From NCBI GenBank assembly GCA_023388055.1, contig JAEWGW010000044.1, forward strand, positions 62,001 through 126,000: a DNA stretch of 64,000 nt. The letters run 5' to 3'. The stretch is from Bacillota bacterium (lineage in GTDB: Bacteria > Bacillota > Bacilli > Paenibacillales > NBRC-103111). Position numbers and translations under genes: made by a program. Numbering within the stretch: the stretch's first letter is position 1; each line of letters opens with the position of its first letter. The notes beneath the pieces were generated by a model. It saw only the letters and a program-made list of their open reading frames with translations, searched no databases and was not told where the DNA came from. Positions 9,155-17,877 of the stretch are shown here, one piece after another.

Positions 9155-11038
9155 GTGTTGGAATTCTCACATCTGGCGTGGCTGGTTCCCGTATTTCCGC
9201 TGCTGGCCTTTCTCATCTTGATCGCCTTCGGCAAGCAGATGAAAAGCACCGGTACCATCGTCGGCACCTTTGGGGTGCTGCTGTCTCTTATTCTCTCCCT
9301 GCTTATCCTGTTCGAACGCCTGGGAGATGTGCGGGATTACCGGTGGGATGAGTTTGAATGGCTGAAAATCGGGGATGCCTCCGTTCGTTTCGGCTTTGAA
9401 GTCACCAACTTGAATGCGTTGATGCTTGTGGTGGTGACATTGGTCAGTGTACTGGTGCATCTGTACTCCACCAGCTACATGGCCAAGGATGAGCGCATTA
9501 CTGTATTCTACAGCTATTTGTCGCTGTTTACCTTCTCCATGCTAAGCCTTGTCATTTCGCCCAATCTCCTGCAGCTGTATGTTTTTTGGGAGCTGGTAGG
9601 GGTGTGCTCGTTCCTGCTGATCGGCTTTTGGTACCAGAAGCCCGAAGCCCGGGCAGCGGCCAAAAAAGCCTTTATCGTCACACGCATCGGCGATGTGGGA
9701 CTGTTTATCGCGGTCCTGATGCTCTTCTGGTATGTGCCCGGCCATAGCCTGGACTTCCCGTCCATTCACAATGCGTTCCAGGGAGCTCCGGATATTAGTC
9801 CCGGCATTATCACCTGTATCGGGATTCTGATCTTCGTGGGTGCGGCAGGAAAATCCGGCCAATTCCCGCTGCATGTCTGGCTTCCCGACGCCATGGAAGG
9901 GCCAACCCCCATCTCCGCCCTGATTCACGCGGCGACCATGGTTGCGGCAGGGGTTTATCTGGTAGCCAGAACCTATGACATCTTCCTGGCCTCCGATACG
10001 GCGCTGCTGGTGGTGCTGATTGTCGGCGCCTTTACCGCCATTTTTGCCGCTACCATCGGAATTGCCCAGAATGACATCAAGCGAATACTGGCATACTCCA
10101 CAATCAGCCAGCTGGGTTATATGATGATGGCTATGGGACTGGGCACCTGGATGGCGTACACCGCCGGAATTTTCCACCTGTTCACCCACGCCTTCTTCAA
10201 AGCCCTGCTGTTCCTGGGAGCAGGCAGTGTGATCCATGCTGTACATACCCAAAATATTCACGAAATGGGCGGAGTGGGACGCCGCATGAAGCTGACCGCC
10301 TGGACCTTTGCCATTGGTACGCTGGCTTTGTCCGGTATTGTGCCTCTGTCCGGCTTCTGGTCCAAGGACGCCATTCTGGCCGTGGCCTACCATGAGAACA
10401 AGCTGGTATTTGCAATAGGGCTGCTGGGTTCCTTCCTGACCGCTTTCTATATGGCTAGGCTGTTCATGCTGGTCTTCACCGGAAAAAGCCGGAGTGAAGG
10501 GGCGGCCCATGCCCATGAATCGTCCCCTGCCATGACCGTGCCGCTGGCTATTCTGGCGGTGTTGGCGGTGGTTGCCGGATTTGTATTTGTTCCGGAGGCC
10601 AACTCTTGGCTGGGCGACTGGCTGACAGACGGCAAAGCAGGGACAGAAAGCCTTGAGTGGACCGTGATGCTCCTGTCTACGGCAGCAGCCGTGGCCGGTC
10701 TCGGCTTGGGCTGGTGGATGTACCGTTCCGCAGGGGAGCGGACCCAGGCAGAGCCAACCGGCTTGGCCCGTGTCCTCAACCGCAAATATTACGTGGATGA
10801 GCTGTATCAGCTGATCATCGTCACCCCCTTGCATAAGCTGGCCCAACTGCTGCAGCTGGTGGATGATTTCATCATTGACGGAGCGATCCGGGCTGTTGCC
10901 GCCGGAGTTCGGGGCATCGGCTATGTAGGACGCCGGGTGCAGAACGGCCAGGTCCAAACCTACGGTCTGGTTACCCTTTTGTCCATTGTGGTGATAATCC
11001 TGGCTTTTGCGGGAAGGAGGTTCTTCCATGTTGGATGA
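9155..11038 (+). CDS. nuoL: NADH-quinone oxidoreductase subunit L
   Basis: Distal antiporter-like proton-pumping subunit of complex I, with a C-terminal lateral helix that braces the membrane arm. It has 627 residues and many transmembrane helices. Family landmarks are WELVGVCSFLLIGFWYQKP, GKSGQFPLHVWLPDAMEGPT, SALIHAATMVAAGVYLVAR and AYSTISQLGYMMMAMGLG. The charged region after about residue 480 and the YYVDELYQLIIVTPL segment start the NuoL-specific C-terminal part. The start is GTG 9155 behind AAGGGGG. The gene overlaps nuoM by 11 bases. Confidence 0.97.
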   Translation: MLEFSHLAWLVPVFPLLAFLILIAFGKQMKSTGTIVGTFGVLLSLILSLLILFERLGDVRDYRWDEFEWLKIGDASVRFGFEVTNLNALMLVVVTLVSVLVHLYSTSYMAKDERITVFYSYLSLFTFSMLSLVISPNLLQLYVFWELVGVCSFLLIGFWYQKPEARAAAKKAFIVTRIGDVGLFIAVLMLFWYVPGHSLDFPSIHNAFQGAPDISPGIITCIGILIFVGAAGKSGQFPLHVWLPDAMEGPTPISALIHAATMVAAGVYLVARTYDIFLASDTALLVVLIVGAFTAIFAATIGIAQNDIKRILAYSTISQLGYMMMAMGLGTWMAYTAGIFHLFTHAFFKALLFLGAGSVIHAVHTQNIHEMGGVGRRMKLTAWTFAIGTLALSGIVPLSGFWSKDAILAVAYHENKLVFAIGLLGSFLTAFYMARLFMLVFTGKSRSEGAAHAHESSPAMTVPLAILAVLAVVAGFVFVPEANSWLGDWLTDGKAGTESLEWTVMLLSTAAAVAGLGLGWWMYRSAGERTQAEPTGLARVLNRKYYVDELYQLIIVTPLHKLAQLLQLVDDFIIDGAIRAVAAGVRGIGYVGRRVQNGQVQTYGLVTLLSIVVIILAFAGRRFFHVG

Positions 11039-12686
11039 TCTGCCGATTCTAAGCATGATTGCCTTCTCGCCCCTATTGGGAGTACTGGCGCTCTTGTTTA
11101 TCCCGAAGGAAAACGGCAAAGCCTTAAGGCTTGCTGCTATCATCGCCACTCTGATTCCGCTTGTGCTGGTCACCTGGCTGTACGTGGATTTCAATACCTC
11201 CAGCGCCGGATACCAGTACGCCGAGCAGTACAGCTGGATCCGCCTGCCGCTGCCCATCGGGCCTGACCTGGCGCAGCAGATGAGCAGCCTGACCCTCCGC
11301 TTCGACTATATTGTGGCGGTGGACGGCATGTCTCTGCCGCTGGTATTCCTGACCGCGCTGGTTGCGGCCATGGCGGCCTTGGCCTCCAAATTCATCAAAA
11401 AACGGTGGAAGCTCTACTATATCCTGTTCCTCGTGCTGGAAACGGGAATGTTCGGTGTGTTTATGGCGCAGGATCTGTTCCTGTTCTTCATGTTCTTCGA
11501 AAGCACGCTTGTGCCCATGTTCTTCCTTATCGGCATCTGGGGGTTCATCCACCGGGAGAAGGCGGCCAACCGCTTCCTGCTGTATAACGGCGTGGGTTCG
11601 GCTATCATGCTGATCGCATTCCTGATTCTGGTGGCGACAGCAGGTTTTGGACAGAACGGCAGCGAGTTTTACTTCACCGGCCACCTGGGGGAAATCCAGA
11701 AGAACTTGTTTGGCTCCGGTGATAATTCTTATGTGAACATGATTGCCGAGGGCAATCCCTTCAATTTAAAGGAAGCCTTGGAATGGACCATCCGGTTAAG
11801 CGACAGCTGGTCCTGGACCATCAGCGGCAGCCATGTGATGTTCCTGCTGATCCTCATCGCATTCGGCATCAAGCTGCCTATTTTTCCGTTCCATACCTGG
11901 ATGCTGAAGGTGCATGCCGAGGCTCCCCCTTCCATTGTGATGATCCACTCGGGGATTCTGCTGAAGATGGGGGCGTACGGTCTGATCCGCTTCGGGGTGC
12001 TGCTGTTCCCGCAGGAGGCGAAGTCCTGGGCGTTGACCCTGGCTGTGCTGGGTGTAATCAATATTCTGTATGGGGCCGTACTGGCGCTCCGGCAGAATGA
12101 CTTCAAGCTGCTGCTGGCCTACTCCAGTATCAGCCACATGGGTGTGGTCATCCTGGGGATCGCCGCCTTTAATCTGACGGGACTGGAGGGCGCTCTGTTC
12201 CAAATGGTGTCCCACGGGCTGATCTCGGCGTTATTGTTCCTGTTGGTGGGCAGCCTGTATGAGCGGACGGGAACAACTGACCTGCGGGAGCTGGGAGGAT
12301 TGGCAAAGTCTCTGCCGTTCATCTGCGGCATCCTGATGGTGGCGGGTATGGCCTCTCTGGGACTTCCGGCCTTGTCCGGCTTCCCCGGCGAGCTCATGGC
12401 CTTCCTGGGCTTGTTCGATACGCTTCCCGCTGCTGCAATCGTAGGGGCCTTGGGGATCATCCTGGCGGCAGTGTATGTGCTGCGCGGAGTGCTCGGCATC
12501 AGCTACGGCCCGCCGCGTCCGGCGTACAGCGGCCTGAAGGATGCCCGTCTGGTGGAGGCGATCCCGATGATTATTCTGGCGGCGTTTATTGTACTGCTGG
12601 GGGTATATCCGGGAATCCTGACCCAGACCATGTACCAGACGGTCGCCGATTTCGATTCCTTCATTCAAAGCATCACGGCAAAGTAA
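11028..12686 (+). CDS. nuoM: NADH-quinone oxidoreductase subunit M
   Basis: Second antiporter-like proton-pumping subunit of complex I, 552 residues. Characteristic segments are FFMFFESTLVPMFFLIGIWG with the key glutamate, KLPIFPFHTWMLKVHAEAPP, SGILLKMGAYGLIRFG, AYSSISHMGVVILGI and SHGLISALLFLLVGSLYERT. An in-frame extension to 11007 exists, but AAGGAGG at 11014-11020 selects ATG 11028. The start lies inside the end of nuoL. The intergenic stretch to nuoN is 59 bases and holds a hairpin. Confidence 0.97.
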   Translation: MLDDLPILSMIAFSPLLGVLALLFIPKENGKALRLAAIIATLIPLVLVTWLYVDFNTSSAGYQYAEQYSWIRLPLPIGPDLAQQMSSLTLRFDYIVAVDGMSLPLVFLTALVAAMAALASKFIKKRWKLYYILFLVLETGMFGVFMAQDLFLFFMFFESTLVPMFFLIGIWGFIHREKAANRFLLYNGVGSAIMLIAFLILVATAGFGQNGSEFYFTGHLGEIQKNLFGSGDNSYVNMIAEGNPFNLKEALEWTIRLSDSWSWTISGSHVMFLLILIAFGIKLPIFPFHTWMLKVHAEAPPSIVMIHSGILLKMGAYGLIRFGVLLFPQEAKSWALTLAVLGVINILYGAVLALRQNDFKLLLAYSSISHMGVVILGIAAFNLTGLEGALFQMVSHGLISALLFLLVGSLYERTGTTDLRELGGLAKSLPFICGILMVAGMASLGLPALSGFPGELMAFLGLFDTLPAAAIVGALGIILAAVYVLRGVLGISYGPPRPAYSGLKDARLVEAIPMIILAAFIVLLGVYPGILTQTMYQTVADFDSFIQSITAK

Positions 12687-12693
12687 TAGCATA

Positions 12694-12738
12694 TGCTTAC
12701 GATGCCAGCTTTCACTGTTGTGAAAACTCTTAGGAGGT
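12694..12738 (+). repeat. Degenerate hairpin repeat before nuoN
   Basis: It reads gcttacgatgccag, then a stem-loop (12707-12728, agctttcac paired with gtgaaaact, one mismatch, loop tgtt), then ctcttaggagg. The order matches the end of the 70-base repeats before nuoJ. Again the hairpin ends a few bases before the Shine-Dalgarno sequence (12732-12737). Confidence 0.65.
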
Positions 12739-12745
12739 TAGATCA

Positions 12746-14272
12746 ATGGGTCAATTAAGTGGACTTCGCGTCGGGGATTTAGCATATATGGCCCCGGAGC
12801 TGGCCTTGGTCATCTCCGCCATCCTCTTGTCGGTTTTGGATTTGTTCATGCCAGCCAAGCAAAAACGGATCATTCTCGGCTGGCTTACGGTGCTGGCGCT
12901 GGCGGTTTCTGCAGCTCTGGTTATCCCGCGGTTGGGTACGGATGCTCCCATCTCCTTGCTCAATCAGAGCTACCGGCTGGATGATTTCGCGAATCTGATC
13001 AAGCTGGTGCTGCTGACAGGCACCGGACTTGTGGTGTTTATGAGCCTGGGCAGTGTGGACAGGGAGGAAATCCTCCACGAGGGCGAATTCTATTATCTGT
13101 TCCTGCCTGCTGTCTTGGGCGGTATGATTATGGCTTCCTCGGCTGACCTCATCACCTTGTACGTCGGACTGGAAACCTTGAGCATCACCACCTACATCAT
13201 GGTCGGCATCCGCAAGAAGCATCATCTGGCTAACGAGGGTGCATTTAAATACCTGATTCAGGGCGGAATTTCCTCTGCGGTGATCCTGTACGGCATGTCC
13301 TTCCTCTATGGGATGACCGGCACCACCAATCTGCTGGAGATCCGCACGGCGCTGGATTCGACGGCTGTAGCCGAGAGCTTCGGCCCCATCCTGTACTTGT
13401 CCTTCTTCCTGCTTCTGGCCGGCTTCGGCTTCAAGGTGGCGGCGGCACCATTTCATACCTGGGCGCCGGATGCTTACGAGGGAGCGGCTACGCCTGTGAC
13501 CGCTTTTCTGGCGGTGGTATCCAAGGCGGCGGCGTTTGCCGTGACGTTCCGGGTTTTGATCTACGTCTACTATGATCTTCTGGCCGGCAGCACGGATATG
13601 CCGTTGGGCCATGACGCTTTCCTGGCAGTCTCCGGCCTGGCGGCGGCCGCCATGATTATAGGCAATACAGCAGCTCTGCGTCAGTCGGATCTGAAGCGGC
13701 TGATGGCCTATTCCGGGATTGCCAACGCCGGTTATCTGCTGGTGCCTATCGCCACAGGCTATTCCATGGTGCATCACAGCACCTTCGAAGAGATGCTGTT
13801 TTATCTCATCGCCTACCTGTTCATGAACATCGGCGCCTTCGCCATGATTATGCTGGTGGAACGGTCCAGCGGCGGAACAGCCCTGAAGGGGCTGGCCGGA
13901 CTGTATTACCGGGCACCGTGGTCGGCGGCGGCCATGGTCCTGATCGTTCTCTCCCTGGCCGGAATTCCGGTTACAGGCGGGTTCTTCGGCAAAATCTTCA
14001 TTATGTTCGGCGCCGTAGCCAATCATCAATATTGGCTGGCCGCCGTGATGATCCTCACCAGTGTCATTTCCTTCTACTATTATTTTGGGCTGGTCAGACA
14101 AATGTTCATGCGCCGGGACGAGGAGGAAACCGTTCTGCGTCCGGCTGTGCCTCTGGTGATTACCCTTTGGCTATGTGCAGCCGCGGGAGTGCTGATGGGC
14201 TTCTTCCCTCACCTGCTAATGGATGGAATCAGCCAGATTTTCTCCTTTACCACCGATTTCTGGTCCGCCTAA
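12746..14272 (+). CDS. nuoN: NADH-quinone oxidoreductase subunit N
   Basis: Third antiporter-like subunit of complex I, next to NuoK, and the last gene of the operon. It has 508 residues and about 14 transmembrane helices. Landmarks are LYVGLETLSITTYIMVGIRK, GFKVAAAPFHTWAPDAYEGA, TPVTAFLAVVSKAAAFAV and AYSGIANAGYLLVPIATG. ATG 12746 follows TAGGAGG by 8 bases. A hairpin (14293-14329) shortly downstream probably ends the transcript. No nuoE, nuoF or nuoG follows. Confidence 0.97.
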   Translation: MGQLSGLRVGDLAYMAPELALVISAILLSVLDLFMPAKQKRIILGWLTVLALAVSAALVIPRLGTDAPISLLNQSYRLDDFANLIKLVLLTGTGLVVFMSLGSVDREEILHEGEFYYLFLPAVLGGMIMASSADLITLYVGLETLSITTYIMVGIRKKHHLANEGAFKYLIQGGISSAVILYGMSFLYGMTGTTNLLEIRTALDSTAVAESFGPILYLSFFLLLAGFGFKVAAAPFHTWAPDAYEGAATPVTAFLAVVSKAAAFAVTFRVLIYVYYDLLAGSTDMPLGHDAFLAVSGLAAAAMIIGNTAALRQSDLKRLMAYSGIANAGYLLVPIATGYSMVHHSTFEEMLFYLIAYLFMNIGAFAMIMLVERSSGGTALKGLAGLYYRAPWSAAAMVLIVLSLAGIPVTGGFFGKIFIMFGAVANHQYWLAAVMILTSVISFYYYFGLVRQMFMRRDEEETVLRPAVPLVITLWLCAAAGVLMGFFPHLLMDGISQIFSFTTDFWSA

Positions 14273-14292
14273 AAGAATCGCTGCTGACTGAT

Positions 14293-14337
14293 AAATGCCG
14301 GTTTCTCTACGACAGGGAGGCCGGCATTTGCTGTTTT
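14293..14337 (+). terminator. Probable terminator of the nuo operon
   Basis: A 9-bp perfect stem aaatgccgg / ccggcattt (14293-14301, 14321-14329) with a 19-base loop, followed by gctgtttt. The T-run is short, so termination may be partial. Confidence 0.6.
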
Positions 14338-14555
14338 GGGCAGGGTGGAAGGATCCTTGATTCAGCCCGTGAAGTCCCTAAATGTCCAAGGCGCTCTGCC
14401 AGCAAAATGGATGCGCTTCCACAATAAGAAATTTCCTCCATACGCCCCACAAGGAACAGATGTGATGTATAATGTGGCTTTGGAGTGTTTTTATGAGAGG
14501 ATTCGGCCATGCATCATGCAGCCCGCAGAAAGCCGGAATCCGGGAGGATTACGAA

Positions 14556-17297
14556 ATGAAGATGGAGCGATCCATTACATATAGATACATCATTTTGCTC
14601 GTGGGGCTATCGCTGTTCCTATGCGTTGGCATTACCGGCGGCACCGCAGTCCGGAGCGCCGGAGAGCAGCCGGGTAAAACCGTAGAGGTCCCTGCCCAAT
14701 GGATCATTCAGTGGCGTCAGGACCCGCCGGAGGCATTCCTGGCAGAGAGCCGGATCGTCCGGCAATATCCGGCCTCCCACGTTACTGTAGCCCAGCCGCA
14801 GCCAGAGCTGGAGGAAGAGGAATGGCTGTCCCATTGGAAGGAGAGCCCGCTGGTAGAGTCCATTTCACCCAACCAGAAGGTAAAGGTAGCCCGTACGCCC
14901 AATGACCCGCTTCTGCCCAACCAGCATTATCTGAAGCAGATCCGTGCAGAGGAGGCTTGGGATGTGGTCACCGGCTCCGATCTGGTGATTGCGGTGGTAG
15001 ACACCGGGGTGGACCTGAACCATCCTGACCTGCTGGACAAGCTGGTGCCGGGGATCAATCTTATTCAAACCGGTACGTTTCCCGATGATGATAACGGGCA
15101 CGGCACCAATGTGGCCGGAGTCATCGCCGCCGCAGCCGACAATGATAAAGGTACGGCAGGGTTGTTGTGGAATGCGCGGATTATGCCCATCAAGGCACTG
15201 GAGGCCGACGGCAACGGGGATGAGGACAAGCTGGGGGAGGGCATCCGCTATGCCATTCATAACGGAGCCCGCATTGTTGTCCTGTCCTTGGGGCTGAATA
15301 AACAGTCCGCCTATATGGAGCAGGTTGTGGCGGAGGCCGAGCTGGCCGGTGTGCTGCTGGTGGCCGCCTCCGGTAATGAAGGGGATGCGGTGAAGTATCC
15401 AGCCGCGTACGATACGGTTCTGGCCGTGGGCGGAGTCGGACCCGACAATCTGCGGGATCCGTTGTCCAACTATGGGCCGGAGCTGGATATTGTGGCCCCG
15501 TGGGTGGTGTTCACTACTGTCCGGGGAGGCGCTTACGAATACCGGGACGGCACCTCTATGGCTGCTCCCCAGGCCGCTGCAGCTGCAGCTCTGGCGTGGG
15601 CCACCCACCCGGCCTTAAGCCCGGTGGAGCTGCGTAATCTGATAAAGCAGACTGCCCAGGATATCGGTCCTGCCGGCTGGGACCAGGAGACGGGCTACGG
15701 GCTTCTCCGGGTGGACAGAGCCGTGCGGGAGGAACTGAAGCGCGATATCTATGAGCCGAACAACCGTCAGAATGCGGCCAAGCCTATTTCCTCCAACAAA
15801 AGCATTACTGCATATCTGGAGCCGGGGGATGAGGATTGGTTCTATTGGGAAGCTCCTTATGACGGCTACGCGCAATACAAGCTGTCCGGGGCAGCGGTGG
15901 ACATGACCGTTGCTCATGTAACCGAAGGCGGCACAGAGGTAGCCGAGCTGCCAAACCCCACCGGAAACCCCCTGCCCGTCAAAAAGGGCAGACATTACGT
16001 CCGCATTACAGGCGCCGGCTCCTCCGCCTACACCTTTAAGGTGAGTTTCCGGATTTATGAGGATCCGTTTGAGGATAATGACCGCCAGTATAAGGCTTAC
16101 ATGCTTCCGTCGCGGAGCCAGCTATTGGTAGGCACGTTCAGTCACAACCAGGACCAGGACTGGTTCAGTCTTCCTGTGGATCAGCCCGGCACGCTGAGGC
16201 TGAAGGTTACACCGGATACGTCGCGGATGGACCCTGTGCTGACTTTCCTGAAGAAGGGTGGCAAGGAGCTGGTTATTGACCATAATGGGGATGGCGAGCT
16301 GGAGTCCTATCAGGCGGAGGTTACGCCGGGACTCTACTATATCCGGGTGTCTAATTTGGCAAGCTATACGTACCCGATCGTGGGAGAATATATCCTGGAT
16401 ATCCACCTGGCTACCACCTACGAAGACCCCTACGAGCCTAACAATAAATCCTATCAGGCTACTACCCTGACGCCGGATGAAAATTATCTGGGTGTCATTG
16501 ACCCGGATACGGATGTGGATTGGTACCGGTTCAAGCTGGAGGGAGAGAGCAATATCCATCTGGAGTTTAACCTGTTCCCGGATTCCAACGCAGTGAACCT
16601 CCAGCTTCTGGACGGGACTCTGAAGGAGATTCAGATGCCGGTTTCGCCGGTGGACAAAAACAGCTGGGGCTCCAATCTGACCCTGCCTGCTGGCACCTAC
16701 TACATCAAGGCGTTCTCCACGGCCGGAGTTCGCCAGCAGCTGTACAGCCTGGAGCTGCATGTAGACCGGCTGGTGGAGGGATTTGCCGATATTTACGGGC
16801 ATTGGGCGGAGCCGGTGCTGAGCAGTCTGGTCCGCAAGGGATATATTAACGGCTACGGTGGAGGCAATCTGTATCCGGACCGTCCGATTACCCGGGCAGA
16901 GGCGGCAGCTATGCTGGACCGGGCGCTGCGCCTGCAGGACGGCATCGCTCCCGGGTTTGGGGATCTGCCGCAGGAGCATTGGGCGTATCCCGCTGTTGCC
17001 CGGCTCTATAAGGCGGGTATTGTCCGTGGGGTAACGGCTACTTCCTTTGCCCCGGACCGGAGCATTACCCGTATGGAGATGCTGAATATGCTGGCCAGTG
17101 CCACCGGCAAACGGGGAACTAACGGATTTGGCCCGCCGTTTCCGGATGTGAATGAATCCTATTGGGGCGCTTCCGTACTCCGCCAAATGAAGGATGAGGG
17201 CTGGGCAGAGGGATATCCGGACGGCACCTTCCGGCCGGAGCGGTCGGCGACCCGGGCCGAATGGATGCATTTGGCTGCCCGTATGCTGAAGCTGTAA
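14556..17297 (+). CDS. SLH-anchored subtilisin-like (S8) protease
   Basis: A 913-residue exported serine protease. Its signal peptide or membrane anchor is at about 9-30, and an inhibitor I9-like propeptide region at about 42-110 (HVTVAQ, SISPNQ). The S8 catalytic domain spans about 118-375: D149 in VVDTGVDLNHPDL, H182 in NGHGTNVAGV, oxyanion N273 in ASGNEG, S334 in DGTSMAAPQ. Residues about 385-730 are three or four beta-sandwich pre-peptidase C-like modules with repeated EDPYEPN/EDNDRQ and DxDWFxF motifs. The last 170 residues are three SLH repeats for binding pyruvylated wall polymer. The start was set by GGGAGG 8 bases before ATG 14556. It sits between nuoN and ywzB, where B. subtilis has no such gene. 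Its natural substrate is unknown. Confidence 0.93.
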   Translation: MKMERSITYRYIILLVGLSLFLCVGITGGTAVRSAGEQPGKTVEVPAQWIIQWRQDPPEAFLAESRIVRQYPASHVTVAQPQPELEEEEWLSHWKESPLVESISPNQKVKVARTPNDPLLPNQHYLKQIRAEEAWDVVTGSDLVIAVVDTGVDLNHPDLLDKLVPGINLIQTGTFPDDDNGHGTNVAGVIAAAADNDKGTAGLLWNARIMPIKALEADGNGDEDKLGEGIRYAIHNGARIVVLSLGLNKQSAYMEQVVAEAELAGVLLVAASGNEGDAVKYPAAYDTVLAVGGVGPDNLRDPLSNYGPELDIVAPWVVFTTVRGGAYEYRDGTSMAAPQAAAAAALAWATHPALSPVELRNLIKQTAQDIGPAGWDQETGYGLLRVDRAVREELKRDIYEPNNRQNAAKPISSNKSITAYLEPGDEDWFYWEAPYDGYAQYKLSGAAVDMTVAHVTEGGTEVAELPNPTGNPLPVKKGRHYVRITGAGSSAYTFKVSFRIYEDPFEDNDRQYKAYMLPSRSQLLVGTFSHNQDQDWFSLPVDQPGTLRLKVTPDTSRMDPVLTFLKKGGKELVIDHNGDGELESYQAEVTPGLYYIRVSNLASYTYPIVGEYILDIHLATTYEDPYEPNNKSYQATTLTPDENYLGVIDPDTDVDWYRFKLEGESNIHLEFNLFPDSNAVNLQLLDGTLKEIQMPVSPVDKNSWGSNLTLPAGTYYIKAFSTAGVRQQLYSLELHVDRLVEGFADIYGHWAEPVLSSLVRKGYINGYGGGNLYPDRPITRAEAAAMLDRALRLQDGIAPGFGDLPQEHWAYPAVARLYKAGIVRGVTATSFAPDRSITRMEMLNMLASATGKRGTNGFGPPFPDVNESYWGASVLRQMKDEGWAEGYPDGTFRPERSATRAEWMHLAARMLKL

Positions 17298-17310
17298 GGG
17301 GGATATAGGG

Positions 17311-17559
17311 ATGGAGAACGATGCGTTTTTTACAAGCCTGGGCATTACGGGGATAACGAATATTGTGGTGGTCCTGGTGTGCATTGCATGTTCCTGGTTG
17401 GGCCTCCAGCAGCTCCGCCTGGATGTTTTTTTGAAGAATCCCAAAAGCACTTCCGCCAAGATCCTGCTGATTTTTCTGTCCGTTGCCCTGGGGTACCAGG
17501 TAGCCAGCTTTCTGATTGCCTATTTTGAATGGACCGGGATGATGAAGGGATTGTTTTAA
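17311..17559 (+). CDS. ywzB: DUF1146 family small membrane protein
   Basis: An 82-residue protein with two predicted transmembrane helices (about 15-37 and 48-70) joined by a basic loop DVFLKNPKSTSAK. It fits the DUF1146 (YwzB) family in length and shape. In B. subtilis ywzB also lies between atpC and murA, so the position supports the name. I know of no established biochemical function. It follows the protease stop by 13 bases with GGGGGATATAGGG as its ribosome region. Confidence 0.8.
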   Translation: MENDAFFTSLGITGITNIVVVLVCIACSWLGLQQLRLDVFLKNPKSTSAKILLIFLSVALGYQVASFLIAYFEWTGMMKGLF

Positions 17560-17877
17560 GCCTATCTGCTTCCGGATTTGACGGAATTTATAAGGCTTGT
17601 TGCTTTTCTGACAGCATAAACTTGCGCGGGGAGCGATTAAACCTGCAGTTTGCCGGGTAGATTCGAGTATAGCGTTTATAAAAGCGTTTTTAAAAGGCAG
17701 GCTTCCGGGTAAAAGAACCTGCAACCGAATAACATCCGCACAATTTGTCAACAATGGGAGTAAGAAATATTGCGTGAACCATGTCCGCCCTACGGCATCA
17801 AAATGAAAGGCGGCTGCGAATGCTGTGGATAGTGTGCATGGAAGGTAAGACGAATCTGTTACGCGGAGGTTAGCCAT
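17560..17877. other. Intergenic region before murA
   Basis: The 318 bases hold no gene I can support. A weak sigma-A-like promoter, TTGTCA (17745-17750), 17 bases, TATTGC (17768-17773), could serve murA. The murA ribosome site CGGAGGT lies just before ATG 17878. No terminator-like hairpin with a T-run was seen after ywzB. Confidence 0.45.

Noticed and set aside
9542..11257. 571-codon minus-strand frame opposite nuoL/nuoM
   Set aside because: Shadow of hydrophobic-codon-rich membrane genes; the product is His/Gln/Gly-rich with no family features.
12779..14101. 440-codon minus-strand frame opposite nuoN
   Set aside because: Same artefact; low-complexity His/Gln-rich translation.
14468..14473. 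TATAAT as protease-gene promoter
   Set aside because: No acceptable -35 at 16-18 bases, so not listed as a promoter.
16122..17459. 445-codon minus-strand frame opposite the SLH protease
   Set aside because: Shadow frame without ribosome site; the sense strand encodes clear SLH repeats.
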